Shown: in pieces, positions 55,399 to 64,000 of the stretch
Position numbering within the stretch: position 1 is the first letter of the stretch
Layout: each line of letters starts with the position of its first letter
Assembly: GCA_947458545.1 (NCBI GenBank)
Contig: CANGYH010000008.1
Coordinates: forward strand, 1 to 64,000
DNA from: Cytophagaceae bacterium
GTDB lineage: Bacteria > Bacteroidota > Bacteroidia > Cytophagales > Flexibacteraceae
Direction: 5' to 3'
DNA length: 64,000 nucleotides
Made by a program: the position numbers and the translations under genes
The notes under the pieces: generated by a model
What the model was told of the DNA's origin: nothing
Database searches by the model: none
Seen by the model: the letters and a program-made list of their open reading frames with translations, nothing else

Positions 55399-55467
55399 TG
55401 CGCCCTGCACCACCGTTTTGCCCGGGGGAGCCAGCCACAATAGCCAGCCCCCTCGGCGGAAGCGCCG

Positions 55468-55475
55468 TAAAATTG
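55468..55475 (+). promoter_or_regulatory. Candidate -7 box of mutS2
   Basis: TAAAATTG is one mismatch from TAnnTTTG and lies 19 bases before the mutS2 ATG. No -33 box was identified. Confidence 0.35.
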
Positions 55476-55494
55476 CGCCCGCAATCGCCAACGC

Positions 55495-57945
55495 ATGCAG
55501 TTGATCTACCCCGATACGTTCGAACAAAAAACCGGTTTCGACACCCTGCGCCAGCGCCTGGCCGCCGAGTGCATGGGCCAGGCCGGCCGAGACTACTGCC
55601 TGCAAAGCCGCATAAGCACCAAGCCCGGCGTGGTAAACACCTGGCTAGAGCAGGTGGCCGAGTACCAACAACTGCTGGCCAACGGGCAAGACCTGCTCCA
55701 GGGCAACTATCCAGACATGAGCCTGCTGGCCCTGCGGCTCGACATCGAGGGCAGCTTTCTGCTCGAAGCTGAATTACACGACATCCGCCGCCTACTCGTC
55801 ACCCTAGAGAGTATCTATAAATTCAGCCGACAGCGCGCGCCAGAGGCCTACCCCCAACTCGGCCGCATCACGGCCAACATCCAGAGCCTGGGCACGCCCC
55901 TGGCCCGCCTCAACCAAGCCCTAGACGACAGCGGCCGCCTGCGAGACACGGCCAGCACAGAGCTGCAACGCATCCGCCGCGCGATCCTTGAAGAACAGCG
56001 CGCCCTGCGCCGAAAGCTAGAGCAAATCCTCCGCCAGGCCCTGGCAGACGGCCACGCGCCAGACGGTGCCGAGATCACCATCCGCGGCGGCCGACTGGTA
56101 ATCCCCATCGTGGCAGAGGCCAAGCGCCGCATCCGAGGCTTCGTGCACGACGAGTCGGCCACCGGCCAGACCGTCTTCTTGGAGCCAGCCGACGTACTGG
56201 ATGGCAACAACCGCGTCCGCGAGCTGGAGTACGAGCAACGCCGCGAGGTGCAGCGCATCCTGCTCCAACTCACCGACGCCCTCCGAGCCGAGCGCGAGGG
56301 CCTAGATACCGGCTACGAGACCGTCAGCCTGCTAGACTTTATCCGCGCCAAGGCTCGATTCGCCTACAACATCCGCGCCGTACGCCCAGCCCTCAACCGC
56401 GATGGCATCCTGCACCTGCACCAGGCCCGCAACCCCGTGCTAGAGGATGTGCTGCAACGTGCAGGCCGCAGCATCGTGCCGCTCTCTTTACAGCTAGACC
56501 GTAACAGCCGCATCCTGGTCGTATCGGGCCCTAACGCCGGGGGCAAGTCGGCCAGCCTCAAGACGGTGGCCCTCATGCAGTACATGGCCCAGTTCGGCCT
56601 GCCCATCCCTGCCAGCGAGGACTCTACCCTGCCCGTCTTCGAGCGGTTTTTCATAGACATCGGAGACGACCAGTCGCTAGAAAACGACCTGTCCACCTAC
56701 TCCAGCCACCTGGCCCACATGCGCCGCTTTTTAGAGCAGGCCAACGAGCGCAGCCTGGTGCTGATAGACGAGTTTGGCACTGGCACAGACCCTGCCTACG
56801 GCGGCCCCATAGCCGCCGCCGTGCTCGAGGAGCTCAACCGCCGCCAGTGCTACGGCTTTGTCACCACGCACTACAGCAGCCTCAAAGACATGGCCGCCGG
56901 CACCCCCGGCCTGCAAAACGGCTCCATGCGGTTTGACGTGGCCGGCCTCAAACCCCTCTACGAGCTGCTGCCCGGCAAGCCAGGCTCCAGCTTTGCGCTA
57001 GAGATTGCCGAAAAAACCGGCCTGCCCGCCAAGGTGCTGGCCAGCGCCCGCCGGCGTGTAGGCAAAGCCCAGACAGACCTAGACAAACTGATTGTAGAGG
57101 TAGAAGCTGAGCGCACGGAGGTAGACCGCCTAAAACGCCAACTGGCAGAGCAAAAAAAGGTAACAGACAAGCTCCGCACCGAGTACGAGCAGATCACCGG
57201 CTACCTCTCTGAAAACCGCGCCGGGCTCATGCGCCAGGCCAAAGAAGAAGCCAAGCGCCTGGTGCAAGAGGCCAACCGCCGCATCGAGCAGACAATCCGC
57301 GACATCCGCGAGGCCGAAGCCGACAAAGAGCTAACCCGAGACCTGCGCAAAGACCTGCAAGCCTTTGACCAGGAGCTGGCCCTGACGGCCGAAGAGGCCG
57401 CCGCACCTGCCCAACCCACCCCCACCGGCAAAAAAGCCCAGCGCGAGGCCCAAAAGAAGGCCGAGGCAGGCCCCCTCGTCATAGAAGGCCCCATCGCCGA
57501 GGGCGACGCCGTCCGCATGAAGGGCACCGAGGTGCCCGGCACGGTGCTCTCGGTAAAAGGCAACCAGGCCCGCGTGCAGACGGGGCAGTTTACCAGCACC
57601 GTCAAAGTGTCTATGCTAGAGAAGCTAGACAAAAAAAGCGTAGCCAAGCCCCTGGAAACCACCGTCCGCGGCGTAGACATGAACCAGCGCCTGGCTGGCT
57701 TCCGCCACGAGCTAGACGTGCGTGGCCTCTACCCCGGCGACGCCATCGGCCAGGTAGATGAGTACATGGACAACGCCCTGCTGCTGGGCGTTGGCGAGGT
57801 GCGCATCTTGCACGGCAAAGGCAACGGCGTGCTCAAAACCCAGATACGCAACCACCTGCGCACCAACTACCCCCAGGTGGCCCACCTGGCCTACGACCAT
57901 GCCGACCGCGGCGGCGAGGGCATCACCATCGTAACGCTGGCATAG
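55495..57945 (+). CDS. mutS2: Endonuclease MutS2
   Basis: This 816-residue protein has the MutS2 layout: core and lever helices, an ATPase domain with Walker A GPNAGGKSAS (near 344) and Walker B LVLIDEFGTGTDP, a coiled coil rich in Glu/Lys/Arg (about 520-640), and a C-terminal Smr nuclease domain (LDVRGLYPGDA, RILHGKGNGVLK, near 738-816). MutS2 suppresses homologous recombination and acts on branched DNA or stalled ribosomes in different species. A basic, Ala/Lys-rich linker near 640-665 is of low complexity. The mscS-type gene follows 33 bases downstream. Confidence 0.95.
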   Translation: MQLIYPDTFEQKTGFDTLRQRLAAECMGQAGRDYCLQSRISTKPGVVNTWLEQVAEYQQLLANGQDLLQGNYPDMSLLALRLDIEGSFLLEAELHDIRRLLVTLESIYKFSRQRAPEAYPQLGRITANIQSLGTPLARLNQALDDSGRLRDTASTELQRIRRAILEEQRALRRKLEQILRQALADGHAPDGAEITIRGGRLVIPIVAEAKRRIRGFVHDESATGQTVFLEPADVLDGNNRVRELEYEQRREVQRILLQLTDALRAEREGLDTGYETVSLLDFIRAKARFAYNIRAVRPALNRDGILHLHQARNPVLEDVLQRAGRSIVPLSLQLDRNSRILVVSGPNAGGKSASLKTVALMQYMAQFGLPIPASEDSTLPVFERFFIDIGDDQSLENDLSTYSSHLAHMRRFLEQANERSLVLIDEFGTGTDPAYGGPIAAAVLEELNRRQCYGFVTTHYSSLKDMAAGTPGLQNGSMRFDVAGLKPLYELLPGKPGSSFALEIAEKTGLPAKVLASARRRVGKAQTDLDKLIVEVEAERTEVDRLKRQLAEQKKVTDKLRTEYEQITGYLSENRAGLMRQAKEEAKRLVQEANRRIEQTIRDIREAEADKELTRDLRKDLQAFDQELALTAEEAAAPAQPTPTGKKAQREAQKKAEAGPLVIEGPIAEGDAVRMKGTEVPGTVLSVKGNQARVQTGQFTSTVKVSMLEKLDKKSVAKPLETTVRGVDMNQRLAGFRHELDVRGLYPGDAIGQVDEYMDNALLLGVGEVRILHGKGNGVLKTQIRNHLRTNYPQVAHLAYDHADRGGEGITIVTLA

Positions 57946-57978
57946 CCAAACCCACCCCAGGCCCCAACTTTGCACGCA

Positions 57979-59103
57979 GTGACAGAGCAAATACAAGACC
58001 TGCTACGCCGCTGGAACTGGCTCTACTTTGCCGAGCAGAACCCCATCCTGGCCACGGCGCTGGCCGTTACGGCGGTGCTGGCCCTCAGCTACCTGATTTA
58101 TCAGGGGCTGGTGCTGGTGTTGCGCAGCCGCATGCAGCGCCGCAGCTTCCAGCTTTTCGACCTGCTGCGCCAGCAATGCTACCGCCCCGGGCTCTACACG
58201 GTTTTGGCGTTCGGGCTGATGCTGCTGGGCCCGCTGCTCCCCCTCAATGCCGACGGGCGCGGGGTTTTCAACCATGCCGTCACGCTGGTGCAGATTTTTT
58301 GCGCGGCATGGCTGGCCATCAGGGTGGTGGGCTCCTTTCAGGCCTATGCCCTGCGCCGCTACACAGAGGCCGCCGGCGCGGCCAACGTGCAGGTGCGCAA
58401 AACGTACACCCAATACAAAATCTTCGAGCGGCTGCTGGTCATCACCATCGTGCTGCTGGCGGGCATCACCGCCCTTATGACGTTCGACGCCTTTCGGCAG
58501 GCGGGGCTTACCATCTTCGCCTCGGCCGGGGTGGCGGGTATCGTAGTGGGTTTTGCGGCCCAGCGCACGCTGGGAGGCATCCTGGCCGGTATTCAGATTG
58601 CCATCTCTCAGCCCATCCGTATTGACGACGCCATCATGGTAGAAGGCGATTTTGGCCGTGTAGAAGAGATTACCCTCACCTACGTCGTTATCCGCCTCTG
58701 GGACGACCGCCGCCTGGTCGTGCCAATCACCTACTTCATAGAGAAGCCCTTCCACAACTGGACCCGCAACAGCAGCCAGTTGCTCGGTGCCGTCGTGCTG
58801 CAGGTTGACCTTAATGCCGACGTTGCCCCCTTGCGGGCCCACTTTCTGGCCTGGATCGCCAATCAGCCCTTATGGGATGGCCGCCTGGCGCAGATGCAGG
58901 TGATAGATGCCAAAGACCGCCAGCAAGACGTCCGCTTCCTCTGCTCGGCCAAAGATGCCGACCACCTCTTCGACCTCCGCTGCCTGGTGCGAGAGCACAT
59001 GCTCCAATACATATCCGCCAACTACCCCGAGGCCCTACCCCGCGCCCGGGTAGAAAACTACGCCGCCCCAGACCCCCTCACCCAAACGGGCGACAACGAC
59101 TAG
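57979..59103 (+). CDS. Mechanosensitive channel, MscS family
   Basis: This is a 374-residue membrane protein. Four or so hydrophobic helices are followed by the pore-lining TM3 (ASAGVAGIVVGFAAQRTLGG) and a beta domain with PIRIDDAIMVEGDFGRVEEI and RLWDDRRLVVPITYFIEKP. These are the marks of MscS channels, which open under membrane tension to release osmolytes. GTG at 57979 is the preferred start; a TTG at 57970 adds three residues. CAACTTTG just before it resembles a -7 box, which would leave a very short leader. No ATG lies near the N-terminus. Confidence 0.88.
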   Translation: MTEQIQDLLRRWNWLYFAEQNPILATALAVTAVLALSYLIYQGLVLVLRSRMQRRSFQLFDLLRQQCYRPGLYTVLAFGLMLLGPLLPLNADGRGVFNHAVTLVQIFCAAWLAIRVVGSFQAYALRRYTEAAGAANVQVRKTYTQYKIFERLLVITIVLLAGITALMTFDAFRQAGLTIFASAGVAGIVVGFAAQRTLGGILAGIQIAISQPIRIDDAIMVEGDFGRVEEITLTYVVIRLWDDRRLVVPITYFIEKPFHNWTRNSSQLLGAVVLQVDLNADVAPLRAHFLAWIANQPLWDGRLAQMQVIDAKDRQQDVRFLCSAKDADHLFDLRCLVREHMLQYISANYPEALPRARVENYAAPDPLTQTGDND

Positions 59104-59167
59104 CTACCAACCCGCACACACCCACAGGTTAGTTTATATGATCAGATAAGAGAGGCCTTATTGGGTT

Positions 59168-59225
59168 CTCTCCCCCTCTCCCCTGAAGGGAGAGAGGGGG
59201 CCGGGGGGTGAGGGGGTGCCTCCCC
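59168..59225. repeat. G-rich dispersed repeat, copy C (short type)
   Basis: CTCTCCCCCTCTCCCCTGAAG is followed by GGGAGAGAGGGGGCC and GGGGGGTGAGGGGG. It is of the short type of copy A and lies between mscS and panD. Confidence 0.75.
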
Positions 59226-59289
59226 GCAACCTCATTATCTGCAAGCGCAAAGCCCATTTGCCCCACACTGTGCCAAATTCGCACCCACA

Positions 59290-59637
59290 ATGCTCATTGA
59301 GGTCTTAAAGTCCAAGATTCACCGCGCCCGGGTTACCCAGGCCGAGCTACACTATGTAGGCTCCATCACCCTAGACGAAGACCTGATGGACGCCGCAGGC
59401 CTGCGCGAAAACGAGAAGGTGCAGGTCGTAAACGTCAACAACGGCGAGCGGCTAGAGACCTACGTCATCCGCGGAGACCGTGGCAGCGGCATCGTATGCC
59501 TCAACGGCCCGGCCGCCCGCAAAGCCGCCGTCGGCGACATCGTCATCGTCATAGGCTACGCCCTCATGACACCCGACGAAGCCGCCACCCACGTCCCCCA
59601 GATCATCTTCCCAGACGCCGACAACAAGGTCATCTAA
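59290..59637 (+). CDS. panD: Aspartate 1-decarboxylase
   Basis: This 115-residue enzyme makes beta-alanine from aspartate for pantothenate and coenzyme A. It is made as a pro-enzyme that cuts itself between G24 and S25 ([10 protein letters not shown]), leaving a pyruvoyl group. [19 protein letters not shown] and [13 protein letters not shown] are typical. No other pan gene is close by. A dispersed repeat lies on each side. Confidence 0.95.
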   Translation: MLIEVLKSKIHRARVTQAELHYVGSITLDEDLMDAAGLRENEKVQVVNVNNGERLETYVIRGDRGSGIVCLNGPAARKAAVGDIVIVIGYALMTPDEAATHVPQIIFPDADNKVI

Positions 59638-59689
59638 CCAAGGCCAAAGTAGCTGTGTCAGTCCGTCATGCCATTAAGTGCACTAATGG

Positions 59690-59790
59690 CTCCCCCTCTC
59701 CCCTGAAGGGATTCTGCGCTTTGAGCAGAGAAGGGGGCTGGGGGGTGATGAGGGGGCCTCTCCCCACGCGCAGGCACCAAAGGGTTAGCG
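59690..59790. repeat. G-rich dispersed repeat, copy D (long type)
   Basis: CTCCCCCTCTCCCCTGAAGG is followed by ATTCTGCGCTTTGAGCAGAG, AAGGGGGCTGGGGGGTGA and a tail with CCCCACGCGCAGGCACC. It has the same insert as copy B. It lies between panD and the PBP1A gene. Confidence 0.75.
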
Positions 59791-59841
59791 GGCCCCAAAG
59801 CCCGTCCCGACAAATAGTCCCCCCGCATCTTTACATTCCCA

Positions 59842-62292
59842 ATGGCCTACCCTCCTACCCGCACTTCCGCTAACCAACTGGGCCCCGGCCCAGACCGCTG
59901 GCAGCGCCGGGTACGCAAGCTATGGCTCTACAGCTGGGGCGGTTTCGGCGGGGTGCTGCTGCTCTTTACGCTGGTCAACATCAACCTCTTCGGCCTCTTC
60001 GGCTCCTCTCCCACGCTAGAGGGCCTGCAGGGGCCCCAACTGGCCCTACCTTCCGAGGTCTATTCGGCAGATTCCGTCCTGCTCGGCAAGTACTTCCGCG
60101 AGAACCGCACCCCGGTCGAAACCAAGGAGATTTCGCCCTACCTCTTCCATGCCCTGCTCGCTACCGAAGACATCCGCTTCGAGCAGCACAGCGGCATAGA
60201 CCCCGCTGCTACCCTGGCCATCTTCTACTCCCTGGCCAAAGGCGACGGCAGGGGCGGCTCTACCATAACCCAGCAGTTGGCCAAAAACCTTTTCAAAACC
60301 CGGCGCGGTGCCTCTACGCAAGGCCTGCTGGCCCGCATCCCAGGCCTCTCTACCCTTATTGCCAAAATCAAGGAGTGGAACACGGCCATCAAGCTAGAGA
60401 AGAGCTACACCAAAGAGGAGATCATCACCTACTACTTCAACACCGTTGACTTTGGCCGCAACAGCTACGGCATCAAAGCCGCCGCCAAGACCTTCTTCAG
60501 CAAGAACCCGTCTGAGCTAAACCGAGAAGAGTGCGCCCTGCTGGTGGGCATGCTCAAGGCCACCAGCAGCTACAACCCCTTCCGCAACTACGACCGTGCC
60601 CTGGCCCGCCGCAACACCGTGCTGGCGCAGATGCAGAAGTACGACTTCATCGCCAAAGCACAGTACGATAGCCTCTCCAAGCTGCCCATCCGCCTGCAAG
60701 AGAGCAAAGAAGAGCACAGCGACGGCCCCCTAGACTACTACAACACCAGCCTGACCCAGCAACTGGAGACCTGGTGCGACCAAAACAACCGCGACCTCTA
60801 CGCCGACGGCCTCAAAATCTACCTGAGCATAGACACCCGCTACCAGCAATATGCCCAAGAGGCCGTGTGGGAGCATATGAGCGCCCTGCAGCGCCGTTTC
60901 AAAGGGCACTGGGGCAAACAAGCCCCCTGGCGCGACGAAGCCGGCAACGAAATCCCCGGCTTTCTGGACTACCACATCCAGAAGACCGAGCACTGGAAAC
61001 TGGCCATGCGCCGATACAACGGCAACATAGACTCCGTCCGCGCCTACCTGAACCGCCCCAAAAAGATGATGGTATTCCGCTGGGAGCAAGGCGAGCCCGG
61101 CTACGAAGAGCGCGAGATGAGCCCCATGGACTCGCTGGCCTACTACAAGAGCCTGCTCCACGCCGGGTTCATGGTCATGAACCCCTTCAACGGGCACATC
61201 AAGGCCTGGGTCGGCGGGTTAGACTTTAAGCACTTCAAATACGACCACGTCCGGCAGATGAAGCGGCAGCCAGGCTCCACCTTCAAGGGCTTTGTCTATG
61301 CCGCCGCCATCGAAAACGGCAAAGGCCCCTGCGACCGCCTGCAAGACCGCTACTTCCGCGTCGAGTACGAAGAGGAAGAAAAAGGCCTCACCGTCAAGCG
61401 TGAGTGGAGCCCCTCCAATGCCACGGGCTACTTCAGCGGCATTAACATGACGCTGCGCTACGGCATGGGCCGCTCCATCAACTCCATTGCTGCCCAGCTT
61501 ACCGAGTACCTCGGCCAGCGCCTGTCGCCCGAAGAGAAAGAGGCCCGCCGCCCCCGCCTAGAGAAAGAGGGTTTCCGCGGCAACCTGCCCGACATCCTCT
61601 ACGGCGCGCTCGAGGTGGCAGACTTTGCCCACAAGCTCGGCATCAAGAGCCCCCTCAAGCCGGTGCCCTCCATCGGCCTGGGTGCCAACGACGTCTCCCT
61701 CTACGAGATGCTGGCGGCCTACTCCACCTTCCAGAACCAGGGCTTTGCCGGAGACCCGCTCCTCATCACCCGCATAGACGACAAGAACGGCAAAGAGCTG
61801 CGCCGCTTCACGGCCGCGCAAAAGCCGGTCATGTCTCCCGAAGCGGCCTGGCTGATGGTGCACATGCTCAAGGGCACCCTGCAAGAGCCCGGCGGCACGG
61901 CCCAGGCCCTCTTCAGCTACGACATCTTCCGCGGCAACGAGATGGGCGGCAAAACCGGCACCAGCCAAAACCAGAGCGACGGCTGGTTCATCGGCCTGAC
62001 CAAAGACCTCATCGGCGGGGCCTGGGCCGGTGCCGAGGAGCGCTCGGTGCACTTCCGCACCCTGCGCGCCGGGGAGGGCAGCAAAACGGCCCTACCCATG
62101 ATGGGCCTCTTTATGGAGAAGGTGTACCGAGACCGCAGCCTAGGCGTCAAGATGGGGTACTTCCCCAAGCCCAAGGTCAAAATCCGTAAGTCGTACTATT
62201 GCAGCACCTACGTGCCCCGGCCCAAAGCGGCCACCGACAGCACCACCACCGACGGTGCCCCCAGCCCTACGGACACGTTGCCCAGCTTGTAA
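59842..62292 (+). CDS. Penicillin-binding protein 1A
   Basis: This 816-residue class A enzyme polymerises and cross-links peptidoglycan. A membrane anchor (about 27-53) is followed by a GT51 glycosyltransferase domain with catalytic Glu in LLATEDIRFEQHSGID (near 109) and GGSTITQQLAKNLF, then a transpeptidase domain with SxxK (GSTFK, near 479), SxN (RSINSIA) and KTG (GGKTGTSQN, near 703). The C-terminal tail is Thr/Pro/Asp-rich. It begins a plus-strand run with the GH3-family gene and dxr. Confidence 0.93.
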   Translation: MAYPPTRTSANQLGPGPDRWQRRVRKLWLYSWGGFGGVLLLFTLVNINLFGLFGSSPTLEGLQGPQLALPSEVYSADSVLLGKYFRENRTPVETKEISPYLFHALLATEDIRFEQHSGIDPAATLAIFYSLAKGDGRGGSTITQQLAKNLFKTRRGASTQGLLARIPGLSTLIAKIKEWNTAIKLEKSYTKEEIITYYFNTVDFGRNSYGIKAAAKTFFSKNPSELNREECALLVGMLKATSSYNPFRNYDRALARRNTVLAQMQKYDFIAKAQYDSLSKLPIRLQESKEEHSDGPLDYYNTSLTQQLETWCDQNNRDLYADGLKIYLSIDTRYQQYAQEAVWEHMSALQRRFKGHWGKQAPWRDEAGNEIPGFLDYHIQKTEHWKLAMRRYNGNIDSVRAYLNRPKKMMVFRWEQGEPGYEEREMSPMDSLAYYKSLLHAGFMVMNPFNGHIKAWVGGLDFKHFKYDHVRQMKRQPGSTFKGFVYAAAIENGKGPCDRLQDRYFRVEYEEEEKGLTVKREWSPSNATGYFSGINMTLRYGMGRSINSIAAQLTEYLGQRLSPEEKEARRPRLEKEGFRGNLPDILYGALEVADFAHKLGIKSPLKPVPSIGLGANDVSLYEMLAAYSTFQNQGFAGDPLLITRIDDKNGKELRRFTAAQKPVMSPEAAWLMVHMLKGTLQEPGGTAQALFSYDIFRGNEMGGKTGTSQNQSDGWFIGLTKDLIGGAWAGAEERSVHFRTLRAGEGSKTALPMMGLFMEKVYRDRSLGVKMGYFPKPKVKIRKSYYCSTYVPRPKAATDSTTTDGAPSPTDTLPSL

Positions 62293-62337
62293 CTTACCTA
62301 AGCCGCCCCTAGCCCGCCTCTCCTCATTCAGCCGCGT

Positions 62338-63837
62338 ATGGGTATCCGCTCCCTCCTTGCCCGCCCTTTTGCTGCCTACGTCGTCAGCCGCTACAAAGCC
62401 GCCGAGCGCGACCCCGTCGGCACGCAGCTGCGGGTGCTGCGCCAACTGGTGCAGCGGGCCCGGCACACCGTCTTCGGCACAGAGCATGGCTTTGGGCAAA
62501 TAACCACCCCCGAGCAGTTTGCCGAGGCCGTCCCCTTACGAGACTATGAGGGCCTCCGCCCCTGGATAGACCGCCTCACGGCCGGCGAGCCCGACGTGCT
62601 CTGGCCCGGCAAACCGGCTTACCTGGCCAAGACGAGCGGCACCACCAGCGGCGTCAAATACATCCCCCTCTCGGCCGAGAGCGTGCCCCACCACATCAGC
62701 GGCGCGCGCGACGCGCTGCTGTTTTACGTCCATGCCACGGGCAAGGGCCAGTTTTTAGACAAGAACCTAATCTTCCTCTCCGGCTCGCCCGAGCTGCAAG
62801 ACAAGCACGGCCTCAAAGTGGGCCGCCTCTCGGGCATCGTCAACCACCACGTGCCGGCCTACCTGCGCCGCAACCAACTGCCCAGCGACGCCACCAACCG
62901 TATAGACGACTGGGAGCAAAAGCTAGACCGCATCGTGGACGAGACGCTGGGCCGCCCCATGTCGCTCATCTCGGGCATACCGCCCTGGGTGCAGATGTAC
63001 TTCGACCGTATCAAAGCTCGTACCGGCAAGCTGGCAGGCGAGGTCTTTCCAGACTTTCAGCTCTTTGTCTATGGCGGGGTCAACTTCGAGCCCTACCGCC
63101 GCCAGCTCGAGGCCAGCATCGGCCGCCCGGTTGACAGCATCGAGCTCTTCCCGGCCTCAGAGGGCTTCTTTGCCTTTCAAGACCGCCCCGGCAAGCCCGG
63201 CATGCGCCTGCGCCTGGATGCAGGCATGTACTACGAATTCGTCCCCCAAGAGGACATCGGCCAAGAGCGCCCCCGCCGCCTGCACATAGGCCAGGTAGAG
63301 AAGGGCAAAACCTACAGCCTCATCATCAACAACAACGCCGGCCTCTGGGGCTACGAGATTGGCGACCTGGTGCAGTTTACCAGCCTCAAGCCGCACCGTG
63401 TCATCGTGGCCGGGCGCGTAAGCCACTATATCTCGGCCTTTGGCGAGCACGTCATCGGTACAGAGGTAGAGCAGGCCATGCAGCATGCCCTCGCGCTCTT
63501 CCCCCAAGTGCGTGTGGCCGAGTTTACGGTGGCCCCGGTCGTCGTCCATCCAGACGGCCTGCCCCACCACCAATGGCTGGTAGAGTTTACGGCCCCGCCC
63601 CACAACCTGCCCGCCTTTGCCCGCGCGCTAGACGAGCGCATGGTGAGGCTCAACATCTACTACAAAGACCTCATCACCGGCTCCATCCTGGAGCCGCTGC
63701 AGGTAGTGCCCCTGCCTGCCGGGGCATTTGCCCAATACATGCGCAGCCAGGGCAAACTGGGCGGCCAAAACAAAGTACCCCGCCTAGCCAACGACCGTAA
63801 ACTGGCCGACGCCCTGCTGGCCCAAACCACCGCCTGA
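62338..63837 (+). CDS. GH3 superfamily protein
   Basis: This 499-residue protein belongs to the GH3 acyl-adenylating family first known from plants, where it joins jasmonate or auxin to amino acids. The ATP-binding motif KTSGTTSGVKYIPLS is intact, and SLIINNNAGLWGYEIGDLV and RVSHYISAFGEHV match the second and third motifs. Bacterial members are common in Bacteroidota but their substrate is unknown. It begins 45 bases after the PBP1A stop, with dxr following about 50 bases later. Confidence 0.9.
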   Translation: MGIRSLLARPFAAYVVSRYKAAERDPVGTQLRVLRQLVQRARHTVFGTEHGFGQITTPEQFAEAVPLRDYEGLRPWIDRLTAGEPDVLWPGKPAYLAKTSGTTSGVKYIPLSAESVPHHISGARDALLFYVHATGKGQFLDKNLIFLSGSPELQDKHGLKVGRLSGIVNHHVPAYLRRNQLPSDATNRIDDWEQKLDRIVDETLGRPMSLISGIPPWVQMYFDRIKARTGKLAGEVFPDFQLFVYGGVNFEPYRRQLEASIGRPVDSIELFPASEGFFAFQDRPGKPGMRLRLDAGMYYEFVPQEDIGQERPRRLHIGQVEKGKTYSLIINNNAGLWGYEIGDLVQFTSLKPHRVIVAGRVSHYISAFGEHVIGTEVEQAMQHALALFPQVRVAEFTVAPVVVHPDGLPHHQWLVEFTAPPHNLPAFARALDERMVRLNIYYKDLITGSILEPLQVVPLPAGAFAQYMRSQGKLGGQNKVPRLANDRKLADALLAQTTA

Positions 63838-63887
63838 GACCTGCCCAAAGTTCCTCTTCCCTCCTAACCTAGTTCCCCCACATCAGC

Positions 63888-64000
63888 TTGCAAAAGGGTA
63901 TCGCCATTCTGGGCTCCACGGGCTCCATCGGCCGCCAGGCGCTAGACGTCATCGCCCTGCACCCAGACCGTTTCCGTGTCGAGGTGCTCACGGCCCAGCG
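63888..64000 (+). CDS. dxr: 1-deoxy-D-xylulose 5-phosphate reductoisomerase, N-terminal part
   Basis: The window ends inside this gene. The visible 37 codons begin with a TTG and read [20 protein letters not shown], which includes the NADPH-binding GSTGSIG of DXR. The enzyme makes methylerythritol 4-phosphate in the non-mevalonate isoprenoid pathway. No ATG lies upstream in frame close enough to be the start. Confidence 0.88.
   Translation, partial: MQKGIAILGSTGSIGRQALDVIALHPDRFRVEVLTAQ

Overview
The window looks like chromosomal DNA from a GC-rich member of the Bacteroidota, probably Cytophagales or Chitinophagales; the exact order is inference. The signs are several very large secreted proteins with type IX secretion (T9SS) C-terminal sorting domains, a PorV/PorQ-family protein, a TonB-dependent receptor with a carboxypeptidase-like N-terminal domain, a PID-CTERM-like small protein, an OstA-like protein, and promoter boxes of the Bacteroidota type (TTTG, about 19 bases, TAnnTTTG). 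The clearest promoter precedes a tRNA-Arg(ACG). There is no phage, plasmid, insertion sequence, CRISPR array or rRNA operon.

Layout. 1-2850: tRNA-Arg, an unknown lipoprotein, an unknown secreted protein and an isolated nuoI. 2884-17199: two tandem giant T9SS cargo proteins (2120 and 2487 residues) that share about 1530 C-terminal residues but differ at the N-terminus. 17668-19671: two Tat-exported ferritin-like diiron proteins followed by a tatA-type gene. 19872-25236: a Nudix hydrolase, an OstA-like protein, a 132-residue protein that is little more than a T9SS sorting domain, a membrane-glycan cluster (LPG-synthase-like membrane protein, GT2, small coupled gene) and ruvC. 25233-30535: PBP2, a stand-alone response regulator, a polysaccharide flippase, and greA with a HIT protein. 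30695-40137: a minus-strand set of TonB-dependent receptor, 1423-residue surface protein and PorV/PorQ-like protein. 40421-45236: 2-hydroxyacid dehydrogenase, rsmA, a Tat-exported SGNH-like protein lacking its catalytic residues, pyruvate kinase and a DUF2147 protein. 45338-51108: a 64-residue PID-CTERM-like protein and a third giant T9SS protein. 51383-64000: DinB-like protein, thioredoxin/DUF255 protein, CBM9-like protein, MarC, MutS2, MscS, PanD, PBP1A, a GH3-family protein and the start of dxr.

The common theme is building and decorating the cell envelope: peptidoglycan synthesis (PBP2, PBP1A), LPS or glycan handling (OstA-like, flippase, GT2), Tat export, and T9SS cargo with an outer-membrane partner. 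Housekeeping genes (nuoI, ruvC, greA, rsmA, pyk, mutS2, panD, dxr) lie between these. Intergenic DNA carries many strong hairpin terminators and four copies of a G-rich dispersed repeat in two subtypes near 54.6-59.8 kb.

The most interesting points are the two Tat-exported diiron proteins with their own tatA, the receptor/surface-protein/PorV-like triad, the mosaic structure of the three giant cargo proteins, the SGNH-like pseudoenzyme, and two tiny proteins that carry little besides an envelope-sorting signal.
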